Assembly: GCA_018262455.1 (NCBI GenBank)
Contig: JAGSPR010000031.1
Coordinates: forward strand, 1-27,012
Origin: Deltaproteobacteria bacterium
Lineage (GTDB): Bacteria > Myxococcota > Polyangia > Haliangiales > Haliangiaceae
Length of the DNA stretch: 27,012 bases
Reading direction: 5' to 3'
Part shown: in pieces, positions 1 to 9,275 of the stretch
Numbering within the stretch: position 1 is the stretch's first letter
How the letters are laid out: each line of letters starts with the position of its first letter
Program-made: the position numbers and the translations under genes
The notes under the pieces: generated by a model
The model's input: the letters and a program-made list of their open reading frames with translations, nothing else
Told to the model about the DNA's origin: nothing
Database searches by the model: none

Positions 1-1079
1 TCCTCGAGCAAGTCCGCCGCCCAGCCCTTCGGATCCACCATCTCGCCGTCGGACGCCTCGAGCGGCTTGGCCGCGAGCTCCTCGGCGATCAGCGACGTCA
101 GCTTGTTGATCTCGTCCTTGACGAGCGCATCGATCAGCGACGCCTTTGGAGACGCCCGGCGGGCGCGATCCGCGCGGATCTCGCGGACGGCCTCGGCGAC
201 ATCGCGCGAGGTCGCCTTCATCTCGTGGGAGAACAGGAAGTGGGACAGCGCCTCGCCAAAGTCCGCGGCGGTCTCGTACCGAGCGTCGCGGTCACGCGCC
301 AGCGCCTTGCGCACGATCCCGTCGAGCTCGGGGTCGACGTTGGGGTTGAGCGCGATGATCGAAGGCACCCGCGCTTCGCGCACGCGCGCGACCGTGTCCT
401 GCGGCGTGTCGGACAGGAACAGCCGACGCCCGGTGAGCATCTCCCACAAGATGATCCCGAGCGCGAACACATCGGTGCGCGCATCGACCTCGAGCCCCTC
501 GGTGACCTCGGGAGACAGGTAGCTGAACTTCCCCTTCACGACCCCGGCATCGGTGATCTCGACCTGGCTGTTCGCCTTGGCGAGCCCGAAGTCCACCACC
601 TTCACCTCGCCGTTCTTCGACAGCATGATGTTCGGCGGCGAGACGTCGCGGTGCACGATGTGCAGCGGCGCAGAGGTCTCGGGATGCTCGAGTGTGTGGG
701 CGTAGTGCAGGCCCTTGCAGCACTCGACCAGGATGAACAGCGACAGCGAGATGCTGGCGCTCCGGGTGTGCCGGACCTGGTGCTCGATCAGCGCCTTGAG
801 ATCGCAGCCATCGACGAACTCCATCACGAGGAAGTACGTGGCGTCGGCGGCCTTCGAGATATCGAAGACCTGGACCACGTTGGCGTGCTGGAGAAACAGC
901 GAGAGTCGGGCCTCGTCGAGGAACATCGCCACGAACTGCGGGTTGGACGTCAGGTGCGGCAGGACGCGCTTGATCGCGACCGACTTCTTGAACCCCTGCA
1001 TCGTCTCGGCGATCCCACGAAACACCTCGGCCTGGCCTCCGCCGCCGAGTCTCTCGAGGATCGTGTACTTGGTCTCCAT
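1..1079 (-). CDS. Serine/threonine protein kinase, C-terminal part beyond the window
   Basis: This is a Hanks-type protein kinase that phosphorylates Ser/Thr residues of unknown targets. Translation from the ATG at 1079 gives 359 visible codons with no stop, so the gene continues past the left edge. The kinase domain starts almost at residue 1: glycine-rich loop LGGGGQAEVF (residues 11-20), ATP-binding Lys37 in VAIK, catalytic loop HRDVSPPN (143-150), DFG at 163-165 and an SPE triplet at 189-191 in place of APE. All key catalytic residues are present, so it should be active. HRDVSPPN is a form frequent in myxobacterial kinases. The sequence after about residue 280 is not recognisable, and any membrane segment or sensor domain would lie outside the window. 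The gene is divergent from the ABC exporter across 155 bp. A TTGACA box on this strand (1113-1118) could be a -35 element, but no good -10 follows it. Confidence 0.95.
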   Translation of the reverse strand, partial: METKYTILERLGGGGQAEVFRGIAETMQGFKKSVAIKRVLPHLTSNPQFVAMFLDEARLSLFLQHANVVQVFDISKAADATYFLVMEFVDGCDLKALIEHQVRHTRSASISLSLFILVECCKGLHYAHTLEHPETSAPLHIVHRDVSPPNIMLSKNGEVKVVDFGLAKANSQVEITDAGVVKGKFSYLSPEVTEGLEVDARTDVFALGIILWEMLTGRRLFLSDTPQDTVARVREARVPSIIALNPNVDPELDGIVRKALARDRDARYETAADFGEALSHFLFSHEMKATSRDVAEAVREIRADRARRASPKASLIDALVKDEINKLTSLIAEELAAKPLEASDGEMVDPKGWAADLLE

Positions 1080-1111
1080 GGCGTCCTCCAGCGTCCGGCG
1101 CCGCCCGCCTG

Positions 1112-1133
1112 GTGTCAATTAACGAAAAGACAC
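1112..1133. promoter_or_regulatory. Inverted repeat in AT-rich kinase upstream region
   Basis: Arms GTGTC (1112-1116) and GACAC (1129-1133) flank a 12-bp AT-rich centre, about 33 bp upstream of the kinase ATG. This is the most AT-rich spot in the divergent intergenic region and includes a TTGACA on the minus strand. It could be a promoter or operator. The five-base arms are short, so chance is possible. Confidence 0.25.
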
Positions 1134-1186
1134 TCCGGTGAAAGCTAGCCACTCGGCGGGTAGGCGCGCCCCGCCCGCCACACTAC

Positions 1187-1200
1187 GCCAGCGAGCTGGC
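1187..1200. promoter_or_regulatory. Perfect inverted repeat upstream of the ABC exporter
   Basis: GCCAGC and GCTGGC form six-base perfect arms around a 2-bp centre. The repeat lies 35 bp upstream of the exporter ATG and is followed 10 bp later by a second palindrome. An operator for a dimeric regulator is one reading; in GC-rich DNA such short palindromes also arise by chance. Confidence 0.3.
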
Positions 1201-1210
1201 AGGCGAGCAA

Positions 1211-1225
1211 GTACCCTTGGGGTAC
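1211..1225. promoter_or_regulatory. Perfect inverted repeat next to the ABC exporter start
   Basis: GTACCC and GGGTAC are perfect six-base arms around TTG. The repeat ends 9 bp before the ATG at 1235. In RNA it would form a small hairpin covering the only G-rich stretch that could serve as a ribosome-binding site. It may be an operator or a translational control element. Confidence 0.3.
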
Positions 1226-1234
1226 AGTGCCGGC

Positions 1235-3211
<1,977 letters not shown>

Positions 3212-3225
3212 GAGCTCCGCGAAAA

Positions 3226-3242
3226 CCTGGCAAGCTGCCAGG
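3226..3242 (+). promoter_or_regulatory. Hairpin covering the rtcB ribosome-binding site
   Basis: CCTGGCA (3226-3232) and TGCCAGG (3236-3242) are perfect seven-base arms around a 3-nt loop. The AGG at 3240-3242, eight bases before the rtcB ATG, is the only plausible Shine-Dalgarno sequence and lies in the 3' arm. The hairpin is 15 bp after the ABC exporter stop and has no T-tract, which argues against a standard intrinsic terminator and for translational control. Confidence 0.45.
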
Positions 3243-3250
3243 CAAGCGTC

Positions 3251-4474
3251 ATGACCGCGTACGATCTGTTCGAGACCGAGGGCGTGCCGATCAAGGCCTG
3301 GACGCGCGGCGTCGACATCGAGCCAGCCGCGCGCAGGCAACTCGAGAACGTCGCGCGCTTGCCGATCGTGTTCCGCCACGTCGCCGTGATGCCCGATGTG
3401 CATTTCGGCATCGGTGCGACCGTCGGCAGCGTCGTGCCGACCCGGGGCGCGATCATCCCGGCGGCGGTCGGGGTCGACATCGGCTGCGGCATGATGGCGG
3501 TCGAGACCTCGGTGACGGCGAGCCAGCTCCCGGACTCGCTCAAGGCGCTGCGCAGCGCGATCGAGCACGCGGTCCCGCACGGCCGCACGATGAACGGCGG
3601 CCGCGGGGATCGCGGCGCCTGGCACAAGGTTCCCCACGGCCCGACCGAGGCCTGGAGGACGTTGTCGCGCGAGTACAAGCAGCTCGCCGACCACCACCCG
3701 CGGATCGCCGCCGGCAACGACCAGAACCACCTCGGTACGCTCGGCACCGGCAACCACTTCATCGAGGTCTGCCTCGACGAGCGCGATCACGTGTGGTTCA
3801 TGCTGCACTCGGGCTCGCGCGGGGTCGGCAACCGGATCGGCAGCTACTTCATCGAGCTCGCGAAGCGCGACATGCAGCGCCACATCAAGGACCTGCCCGA
3901 CAAGGATCTCGCGTACCTGCGCGAGGGCACCGAGCACTTCGACGACTACGTCGCCGCGGTCGGCTGGGCGCAGCGCTTCGCGATGACCAATCGCCAGTTG
4001 ATGATGGGGGCGGTCGTCGCGGCGGCAAAGCGCTCGGACAGCGGCCTGCCTCCGTTCGAGCTCGGCGAGACCGCGGTCAACTGTCACCACAACTACGTCG
4101 CGAAGGAGCACCACTTCGGCGAGGACGTGTTCATCACCCGCAAGGGTGCGGTGCGTGCGCGACGTGGCGACCTCGGGATCATCCCGGGCTCGATGGGCGC
4201 GCGCAGCTACATCGTACGCGGCAAGGGCGAGCCGCAGTCGTTCCACTCGTGCAGCCACGGCGCGGGGCGCGCGATGTCACGTACCGAGGCGAAGCGTCGG
4301 TTCACCGTCGAGGATCATGTGAAGGCGACCGAGGGCGTCGAATGTCGCAAGGACCTTGACGTGATCGACGAGACCCCGATGGCGTACAAATCGATCGAGA
4401 AGGTGATGGCGGCGCAGGCCGATCTCGTCGAGATCGCGCACGAGCTGCGGCAGGTCGTGTGCGTGAAGGGTTGA
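3251..4474 (+). CDS. rtcB: RNA-splicing ligase RtcB
   Basis: RtcB joins RNA ends carrying a 2',3'-cyclic phosphate or 3'-phosphate to a 5'-OH, using GTP and Mn2+ through a covalent GMP-histidine intermediate. The 407-residue product matches the length of E. coli RtcB (408). Visible family motifs in order: MPDVHFGIGATVGSVV; PAAVGVDIGCGMM, whose Cys79 corresponds to the metal-binding Cys78 of E. coli; GTLGTGNHFIE; HSGSRGVGN; NCHHNYV; PGSMG; and CSHGAGRAMSR, whose His336 corresponds to the guanylylated His337. No catalytic residue is missing. The ATG at 3251 fits the family N terminus. The stop codon lies inside the start region of rtcA, so the two are translationally coupled. No rtcR-type sigma54 activator is next to it and no -24/-12 promoter was seen in 3212-3250, unlike the E. 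coli operon. Confidence 0.98.
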   Translation: MTAYDLFETEGVPIKAWTRGVDIEPAARRQLENVARLPIVFRHVAVMPDVHFGIGATVGSVVPTRGAIIPAAVGVDIGCGMMAVETSVTASQLPDSLKALRSAIEHAVPHGRTMNGGRGDRGAWHKVPHGPTEAWRTLSREYKQLADHHPRIAAGNDQNHLGTLGTGNHFIEVCLDERDHVWFMLHSGSRGVGNRIGSYFIELAKRDMQRHIKDLPDKDLAYLREGTEHFDDYVAAVGWAQRFAMTNRQLMMGAVVAAAKRSDSGLPPFELGETAVNCHHNYVAKEHHFGEDVFITRKGAVRARRGDLGIIPGSMGARSYIVRGKGEPQSFHSCSHGAGRAMSRTEAKRRFTVEDHVKATEGVECRKDLDVIDETPMAYKSIEKVMAAQADLVEIAHELRQVVCVKG

Positions 4475-5532
4475 TCGACCTCGACGGCAGCCGCGGAGAG
4501 GGCGGGGGGCAGATCGTCCGCACCTCGCTCGCGCTCTCGATCATCACCGGCCGGCCGTTCGCGATGCACCACATCCGCGCCGGGCGTGCCAAGCCCGGGC
4601 TGCGCCGCCAGCACCTCACCTGTGTCGAGGCGGCTGCGGCGCTGTGCGGGGCGAAGCTGCGCGGCGCGAAGCTCGGCTCGCAAGAGCTCGTGTTCGAGCC
4701 AGCCCCGACGACCCCGCCGCCAGCGATCGTGATCGACATCGGCACGGCAGGCTCGACCTCGCTGGTCATCCAGACGATCCTCGTCCCCGCGATCGCCGCG
4801 GGCCGGCCGCTGCGCGCGACCGTGATCGGCGGGACCCACAACCCGATGGCGCCGCCGTTCGACTTCCTCGACCGCGTGTTCGTGCCGCACCTGCGCGCGA
4901 TGGGTGCGGACGTCACGCTGAGCCTCGATCGCCACGGCTTCGCGACCGGCGGCGCCCACCGCGACTCGCACGATGAGGTCACGAGCGATCGAGGACAGGT
5001 GGTGATGGAGGTCCGTCCGGGCGCGCTGCGGCCGCTCGAGATCGTCGACGCGAGCCCGATCACCGCGCGCCGCGCCGTGGCGATCCTCGCCCGGCTGCCG
5101 ACCCATGTCGCCGACCGCGAGCTCGCGATCGTCCGCGCGCGGCTCGGGCTCACGGTGGCGGAGTGCGAGGTCCGCGAGGTGCGCGAGGGCGGGCCTGCCA
5201 ACGTCCTGCTGCTCGAGGTCGAGCGTGCCGGTGGGAACGGTCATCCATGCCGCGAGCTCGTCACCGCGTTCGGCGAGCGGGGGCTGCGCGCGGAGCTGGT
5301 CGCGCAGCGTGCCTGTGACGAGCTCGCGGCGTTCCTCGCCGCCGACGTGCCGGTGGGCGAGCACCTCGCGGATCAGCTGCTGCTGCCGATGGCGGTCGCC
5401 GGCGGTGGCCGGTTCCGCACGGTTCCCCTGTCACTCCACGCCACGACGAACATCGACACCATCGCGGTGTTTCTCGACGTCCCGATCCGGGTCGAGAGCG
5501 CGGCCGGCAGCGCCGTCGTGACGGTCGGCTGA
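4459..5532 (+). CDS. rtcA: RNA 3'-terminal phosphate cyclase RtcA
   Basis: RtcA converts a 3'-phosphate RNA end to a 2',3'-cyclic phosphate through an adenylylated histidine, preparing ends for RtcB or protecting them. The 357-residue product shows the family N terminus (DGSRGEGGGQIVRTSLALS), the AGRAKPGLRRQHLT segment, IGTAGSTSLVIQ, a GGTHNPMAPPFD motif and, near the C terminus, His327 in LSLHATTN, the expected AMP-accepting histidine. The GTG at 4459 overlaps rtcB by 16 bp; a TTG at 4471 is also possible and would remove only four residues, since the conserved region begins right after it. The overlap indicates coupling with rtcB in one RNA-repair operon. Function is assigned from clear family motifs; the exact start is less certain. 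Confidence 0.96.
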   Translation: MREGLIDLDGSRGEGGGQIVRTSLALSIITGRPFAMHHIRAGRAKPGLRRQHLTCVEAAAALCGAKLRGAKLGSQELVFEPAPTTPPPAIVIDIGTAGSTSLVIQTILVPAIAAGRPLRATVIGGTHNPMAPPFDFLDRVFVPHLRAMGADVTLSLDRHGFATGGAHRDSHDEVTSDRGQVVMEVRPGALRPLEIVDASPITARRAVAILARLPTHVADRELAIVRARLGLTVAECEVREVREGGPANVLLLEVERAGGNGHPCRELVTAFGERGLRAELVAQRACDELAAFLAADVPVGEHLADQLLLPMAVAGGGRFRTVPLSLHATTNIDTIAVFLDVPIRVESAAGSAVVTVG

Positions 5533-5542
5533 GCGCAGACCG

Positions 5543-5555
5543 TCCGGGACGGCGT
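5543..5555. promoter_or_regulatory. Small palindrome between rtcA and the DUF1993 gene
   Basis: CCGTCC and GGACGG flank a single G just after the rtcA stop. An AGGA about eight bases before the ATG at 5567 is a reasonable ribosome-binding site for the next gene. The palindrome is too short to call a terminator with confidence. Confidence 0.2.
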
Positions 5556-5566
5556 AGGATGCCGCC

Positions 5567-6073
5567 ATGTTCTACGAGACGATTCGCCAGATGAAGAAGC
5601 AGCTCGCGCAGGTCGAGAAGTGGCTCGATGCCACGGTCAGCTTCGCCGAGACCAAGAAGGTCGATCCCAACCTGTTCTTGGGCTTCCGGCTCGCCCCGGA
5701 TCAGTTCCCGCTGTTGCGCCAGGTCCAGATCACGTGTGACACGGCGAAGCTCGTCGCGTCGCGCCTCGCCGGCAAGGACGCGCCTGCGCAATCTGATACC
5801 GAGCAGACGATCCCCGAGATCCGGGCCCGGCTTGCAGCCGTGTGCACGTATCTCGATGGCTTCACCGCGAAGGACTTCGAGCAAGCCGCGACCCGGGTGA
5901 TCAGCCAGCCGCGCTGGGAGGGCAAGGTGATGTCGGGGATGAACTACTTCATCGAGCACGCGACGCCGAACTTCTTCTTCCACCTCACCACGACGTACGA
6001 GATCCTCCGCCACAACGGCGTGCCGCTCGGCAAGCGCGATTACCTCGGGCAGCTCACGCTGACCACGCCGTAG
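5567..6073 (+). CDS. DUF1993 family protein
   Basis: A 168-residue soluble, mostly helical protein. It resembles the DUF1993 family, which is related in fold to DinB-like four-helix-bundle proteins: an N-terminal helix with FYETIRQMKKQLAQVEKWL, a central LAPDQFPLLRQVQ segment, and the C-terminal HATPNFFFHLTTTYEILRHN stretch with the closing GKRDYLG. The length is typical. The function of the family is not established. The ATG at 5567 is preceded by AGGA at suitable spacing. It lies 34 bp after rtcA on the same strand and may be cotranscribed, though nothing in the protein suggests a part in RNA repair. No signal peptide or membrane segment is present. Confidence 0.88.
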   Translation: MFYETIRQMKKQLAQVEKWLDATVSFAETKKVDPNLFLGFRLAPDQFPLLRQVQITCDTAKLVASRLAGKDAPAQSDTEQTIPEIRARLAAVCTYLDGFTAKDFEQAATRVISQPRWEGKVMSGMNYFIEHATPNFFFHLTTTYEILRHNGVPLGKRDYLGQLTLTTP

Positions 6074-6174
6074 TCAGTCCCGGACCACGCAACAAGCCAT
6101 CCAGCTCGAACGCAGCGTTCCAGCGAACGGACCGCGAGCAGGCGAGCGCTGCTGCCTCACGGTAGAGTGCGGAC

Positions 6175-6540
6175 ATGGCTGACGCACGTTCTCCGCTGAT
6201 CGCCGCGGGCGCACTCAATGCAGGGCTCGCCGTCGCGGCGGGGGCGTTTGCCGCGCACGGCCTGCAAGACCGTCTGGCGAAGCCCGCGCTGGCGATCTTC
6301 GAGACCGCGGCGCGCTATCAGATGTATCACGCGCTCGCGATGATCCTGGCGGGCCTGCTCGTCGTGCGAGGCGCGAGCGCGGCGGGCTGGATGTTCCAGG
6401 CCGGCATCGTGGTGTTCTCGGGTTCGCTGTACGCGCTCGCCCTGACCGACGTGAAGCTGCTCGGCGCGATCACGCCGTTCGGGGGGCTGGCGTTCCTCGC
6501 GGGCTGGGCGTGGCTCGCATGGTCGGCCTGGCGGGGCTAG
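6175..6540 (+). CDS. DUF423 family inner-membrane protein
   Basis: A 121-residue integral membrane protein with about four hydrophobic helices: one at the N terminus, one around LAMILAGLLVV, one around GIVVFSGSLYALAL and one at the C terminus. The family pattern is visible: GALNAGLAVAAGAFAAHGL near the start, ARYQMYHALAM, FSGSLYAL and ITPFGGLAFLAGW. This matches DUF423 (the E. coli YgdD group) in length and motifs. The molecular function is unknown. The ATG at 6175 begins directly before the first helix. It lies 101 bp after the DUF1993 gene, which leaves room for its own promoter. Confidence 0.92.
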   Translation: MADARSPLIAAGALNAGLAVAAGAFAAHGLQDRLAKPALAIFETAARYQMYHALAMILAGLLVVRGASAAGWMFQAGIVVFSGSLYALALTDVKLLGAITPFGGLAFLAGWAWLAWSAWRG

Positions 6541-6692
6541 GCGTGGCGCCGGGCGCGCCGTGGGTGTCGCGCCAAGGAGACCTGCGCGGAGATCCTACTC
6601 TGGCAACAATGTCGCGGATGTCGGGGAAGTGACCGGGGTTCGGTCTCGAAGTCGGCGAGATCACAGGATCGGCGGATGGTGCGGGACTTGCG

Positions 6693-7283
6693 ATGTCGGT
6701 GGGCATGCGCGCAACCCTGCTCCTCCCCCTGCTCCTCGCGTCCTCCGTGGCCCACGCCTCGTCTGGGTACCCGGTCTGCGACTCGGACCCGGAGGTCGGC
6801 GCGCTGGCCGTCGACATCAACGCGCTCGGTCCCAGCTGTCCGGTGCGCTGGCTACAACCGGCGCCGCTCGCGGGCGGCGTCCGGTTCGAGCTCCGCAAAC
6901 CCGATGGGACCGTGATCCACGAGATCACCGTGGCCAGCCCGCAGCCGTTCGGGAGCCACGAGATCCGTCACGAGTGCGACGGCAGCGTGGTCGACACGAC
7001 GCTCACGCTCAACGAATACGCGACCACGTTCAGCGATGCCCAGCCCGGTGACGCAGTCGTGCTGATCGACGCGAACGGAACCCTGCTCGCGCAAGGGAGC
7101 TTCGGGACCAGCGCCTGCCCGGCGATCGAGCTGGTGCCGGAGGAATGTCAGGTCTGCGCTCCCGAGGCGTCGTTCGGCTGCGCCGACGCCGGCGCCGGCA
7201 GGGGCGGCCTCGGTGGGTTGGTCGCGGTCGCGGTCGCGCTCGGCGCGGTCGTGTTGCGTCGAGCGCGGCGCGCGACGCGGTAG
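6693..7283 (+). CDS. Small secreted protein with a possible MYXO-CTERM-like tail
   Basis: A 196-residue protein of unknown function. It begins with a signal peptide (MRATLLLPLLLASSVAHA, probably cleaved after AHA) and then a Cys-containing ectodomain with several short beta-like stretches. It ends with a Cys at FGCADAG, a hydrophobic stretch GGLGGLVAVAVALGAVV and an Arg-rich end (LRRARRATR). Cys, hydrophobic helix and basic end are the three parts of the MYXO-CTERM surface-sorting tail, but the usual GCS is GCA here, so this is a variant or just a C-terminal anchor. I use the ATG at 6693; the ATG at 6705 is equally possible and starts directly at the signal peptide. The 152 bp upstream hold no recognised gene. 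Confidence 0.75.
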   Translation: MSVGMRATLLLPLLLASSVAHASSGYPVCDSDPEVGALAVDINALGPSCPVRWLQPAPLAGGVRFELRKPDGTVIHEITVASPQPFGSHEIRHECDGSVVDTTLTLNEYATTFSDAQPGDAVVLIDANGTLLAQGSFGTSACPAIELVPEECQVCAPEASFGCADAGAGRGGLGGLVAVAVALGAVVLRRARRATR

Positions 7284-7362
7284 TGGTCCGGCGCGGGCGG
7301 GCCGAGATGATCGATGCGCGCAGAGTCTGATCACATCCGAGCTCGCGTGCTATCGGTGTGGC

Positions 7363-7860
7363 GTGAGCCGACTCGGCGAGTTGACCGCCAAGGTCGATGC
7401 ATTCTTCACGCGCGTCCACGAGCGTCACGGCTCGGACATGCAGTGCGGGACTGGCTGCTCGGATTGCTGTCACGTGCGGCTCTCGATCACGAGCGTCGAG
7501 GCCTCCGCGATCCGGGATCACGTGGCCGGCTGGCCCGACGACCTGCGGCGCGCGCTGGCGCCCGGCCCGGGAGCTGACCCCACGCACTGCGCTGCACTCG
7601 ATGCGGCCGGGCGCTGCAAGATCTACCTGGCCCGGCCGCTCGTGTGCCGGTCCCACGGCGCGCCGATCCGGCTGCGGGTGGATTCGCTGCCGGTGATCCA
7701 GGCGTGCCACCGCAACTTCACCCACACCGAGCCCGATGCCGACTGCGTGCTCGATCAGACCACGCTGTCGGCCCTGGTGCTCGCGGTCGATCGCGACGCC
7801 GGTGGGAGCCACGAACGAGTGGATCTCGCAGCGCTGGTGGACGAGCTGGCCAGCAGCTAG
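7363..7860 (+). CDS. YkgJ-type Cys-rich metal-binding protein
   Basis: A 165-residue soluble protein with the cysteine pattern of the YkgJ family (putative zinc/iron chelating or Fe-S cluster proteins). Cys28, Cys32, Cys35 and Cys36 form CGTGCSDCC; then Cys76, Cys85 and Cys95, the last in RPLVCRSHGAP, the typical PxxCR region; and Cys115 and Cys128. Such proteins are thought to carry a metal or Fe-S centre, and no reaction is firmly known for most of them. The open frame extends upstream to 7213, but that part overlaps the previous gene out of frame and reads as nonsense, so I chose the GTG at 7363 just before the recognisable helix (VSRLGELTAKVDAFF). It ends 13 bp before a second Cys-rich gene of a related type, suggesting an operon of two. 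Confidence 0.85.
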   Translation: MSRLGELTAKVDAFFTRVHERHGSDMQCGTGCSDCCHVRLSITSVEASAIRDHVAGWPDDLRRALAPGPGADPTHCAALDAAGRCKIYLARPLVCRSHGAPIRLRVDSLPVIQACHRNFTHTEPDADCVLDQTTLSALVLAVDRDAGGSHERVDLAALVDELASS

Positions 7861-7873
7861 AGTGCGCGCCCTC

Positions 7874-8506
7874 ATGGATGACCAAGTCTTGAAGCTCGAC
7901 CACCCACGGTTCCAGAAGGTCTGGGCGTCGATCTTCACCCGCCGCCTCGTCGCGGACTGCATGACGCACAGCTGCGTGCACAGCCTCGAGGGCACGCACA
8001 CCGACAAGCTCGATGCCTGCTGCCAGTACGGTTGCGATGTCGATCTGGCCGAGCGCGAGGCGATCCTCGCGAAGACCGACGACATTCGAGCCCTGCTCCG
8101 GCCGGAGGTGGCGAACGCCCGGTGGTTCGATCCCGAGGAGGAAGTCGACGCGGACTATCCGTCGGGGCGCGTGGTCCGTACGGAGGTGTTCGAAGGCGGC
8201 TGCATCTTCCTCGCCCACGACCGCCGCGGCTGCGCGATCCACCGCGCGTCGATCGAGCGCAGCTGGGACTTCCGCGGCATCAAGCCCGCGATCTGCCGGC
8301 TGTTCCCGCTGTCGTACGAGGAGGACGCGATCGTGATCGCCGACGAATACCCAGAGTATTCGTGCGCGCACGTCGACGGGCCCACGCTGTATCGCATCAC
8401 CCGCGACACGCTCGGCGAGCTGTTCGGCAAAGACCTCGTGACCGCGCTCGATGCCGCGGAGCGAACTGTACTCGCTGCGGAGCCGGTGCGGCTCAAGGTG
8501 CTCTAG
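7874..8506 (+). CDS. DUF3109-like Cys-rich protein
   Basis: A 210-residue protein resembling the DUF3109/YkgJ-like group. Cysteines lie at 29 and 34 (DCMTHSC), 49, 50 and 54 (CCQYGC), 110 (GGCIF), 120 (GCAIH), 141 (PAICRLFPL) and 164 (EYSCAH). The order CC..GC, C, GCxIH, PxxCRLFPL is what the family shows and suggests a bound metal or Fe-S centre. No signal peptide is visible, so it should be cytoplasmic. The ATG at 7874 fixes the start; upstream frame extension would overlap the preceding gene. Its close spacing to the YkgJ-type gene suggests the two are made together and may act on the same substrate, but that is inference. Confidence 0.85.
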   Translation: MDDQVLKLDHPRFQKVWASIFTRRLVADCMTHSCVHSLEGTHTDKLDACCQYGCDVDLAEREAILAKTDDIRALLRPEVANARWFDPEEEVDADYPSGRVVRTEVFEGGCIFLAHDRRGCAIHRASIERSWDFRGIKPAICRLFPLSYEEDAIVIADEYPEYSCAHVDGPTLYRITRDTLGELFGKDLVTALDAAERTVLAAEPVRLKVL

Positions 8507-8607
8507 CGCAGCACCGCCGCCTACCTGCACCGCCACGCCCAGGGCGCGCGCAGGCGCGATCGCAAACTCGTTGCGACGAATCCAGCGCACGGCCCCACCT
8601 CCATTGC

Positions 8608-9225
8608 ATGACTAGACTCGGAAGCTTTGCGATTGCGATGATGATGGCGGTTGCAGCTGGTGCCTGTAGTAGCGATGGCGAGATCGACTCGAACGAGGCA
8701 GCCCGGCGCGCCTACCTCGGGCTCGACGGCTCGATCGGCAAGTCCCTGACGCTCGGCTTCGCCGGCTTCAACTCGGCCTCGAGCGCGAACATCAGCCCGC
8801 AGACGGTGGCGGGCGTGTCCGCCGGAATGCTCACGGTCACCGGCCAGGTCGATCAGGGATCGTCGGACAACAAGGGCATGCGACTCCACGTCGGGATGGT
8901 CGCGTACACCGATGGCGAGGTCGCGATCGACGCGGACGGCAACACCGTGCTCGTCACCTACGACACCGATGCCGATCCCACGCTCCAGCCGTTCCTCAAC
9001 CTGTCGCTGAAGAACATCCCGACCGGCACCCTCACGGGGACGCTGGTGGGTACCTACCACATGAGCGACGACCTCGAGGGAGATGCCACGTTGAACCTGA
9101 CGTTCAGCGGCACGCTCCAGGACGATGGCACCGGCAACGTGATCCGCGCGCCGGGAACGACGCAGGTGACCGGCACGCTGACCAACGCCGACAACGGCGT
9201 GTACACCGTCGACCTCAAGATCTAG
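8608..9225 (+). CDS. Predicted lipoprotein, function unknown
   Basis: A 205-residue exported protein. The N terminus MTRLGSFAIAMMMAVAAGAC is a lipoprotein signal peptide whose lipobox (AGAC) is followed by SSDGE. The mature part is rich in Thr, Gly, Asp and Asn with alternating hydrophobic residues (for example LTVTGQVDQGSSDN and LTGTLVGTYHMSDDLEGDAT), the look of a beta-sandwich or barrel-like lipoprotein domain. No family was recognised. The ATG at 8608 is chosen because the signal peptide starts there; the longer open frame upstream overlaps the preceding gene in another frame. It follows the DUF3109-like gene by 101 bp. Confidence 0.8.
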   Translation: MTRLGSFAIAMMMAVAAGACSSDGEIDSNEAARRAYLGLDGSIGKSLTLGFAGFNSASSANISPQTVAGVSAGMLTVTGQVDQGSSDNKGMRLHVGMVAYTDGEVAIDADGNTVLVTYDTDADPTLQPFLNLSLKNIPTGTLTGTLVGTYHMSDDLEGDATLNLTFSGTLQDDGTGNVIRAPGTTQVTGTLTNADNGVYTVDLKI

Positions 9226-9275
9226 CGCGCAGAGCTCGTCGACGCTGCAGATCGATCCTTGTAAGCTGCGCGACC

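Noticed and set aside
225..1148. Plus-strand open frame opposite the kinase gene
   Set aside because: The minus strand has all kinase motifs; the plus-strand product is a charged shadow.
3212..3250. Possible sigma54 promoter before rtcB
   Set aside because: TGGCA is present at 3228-3232, but no TTGC-type -12 element follows at the required distance; the sequence is better explained as a hairpin arm.
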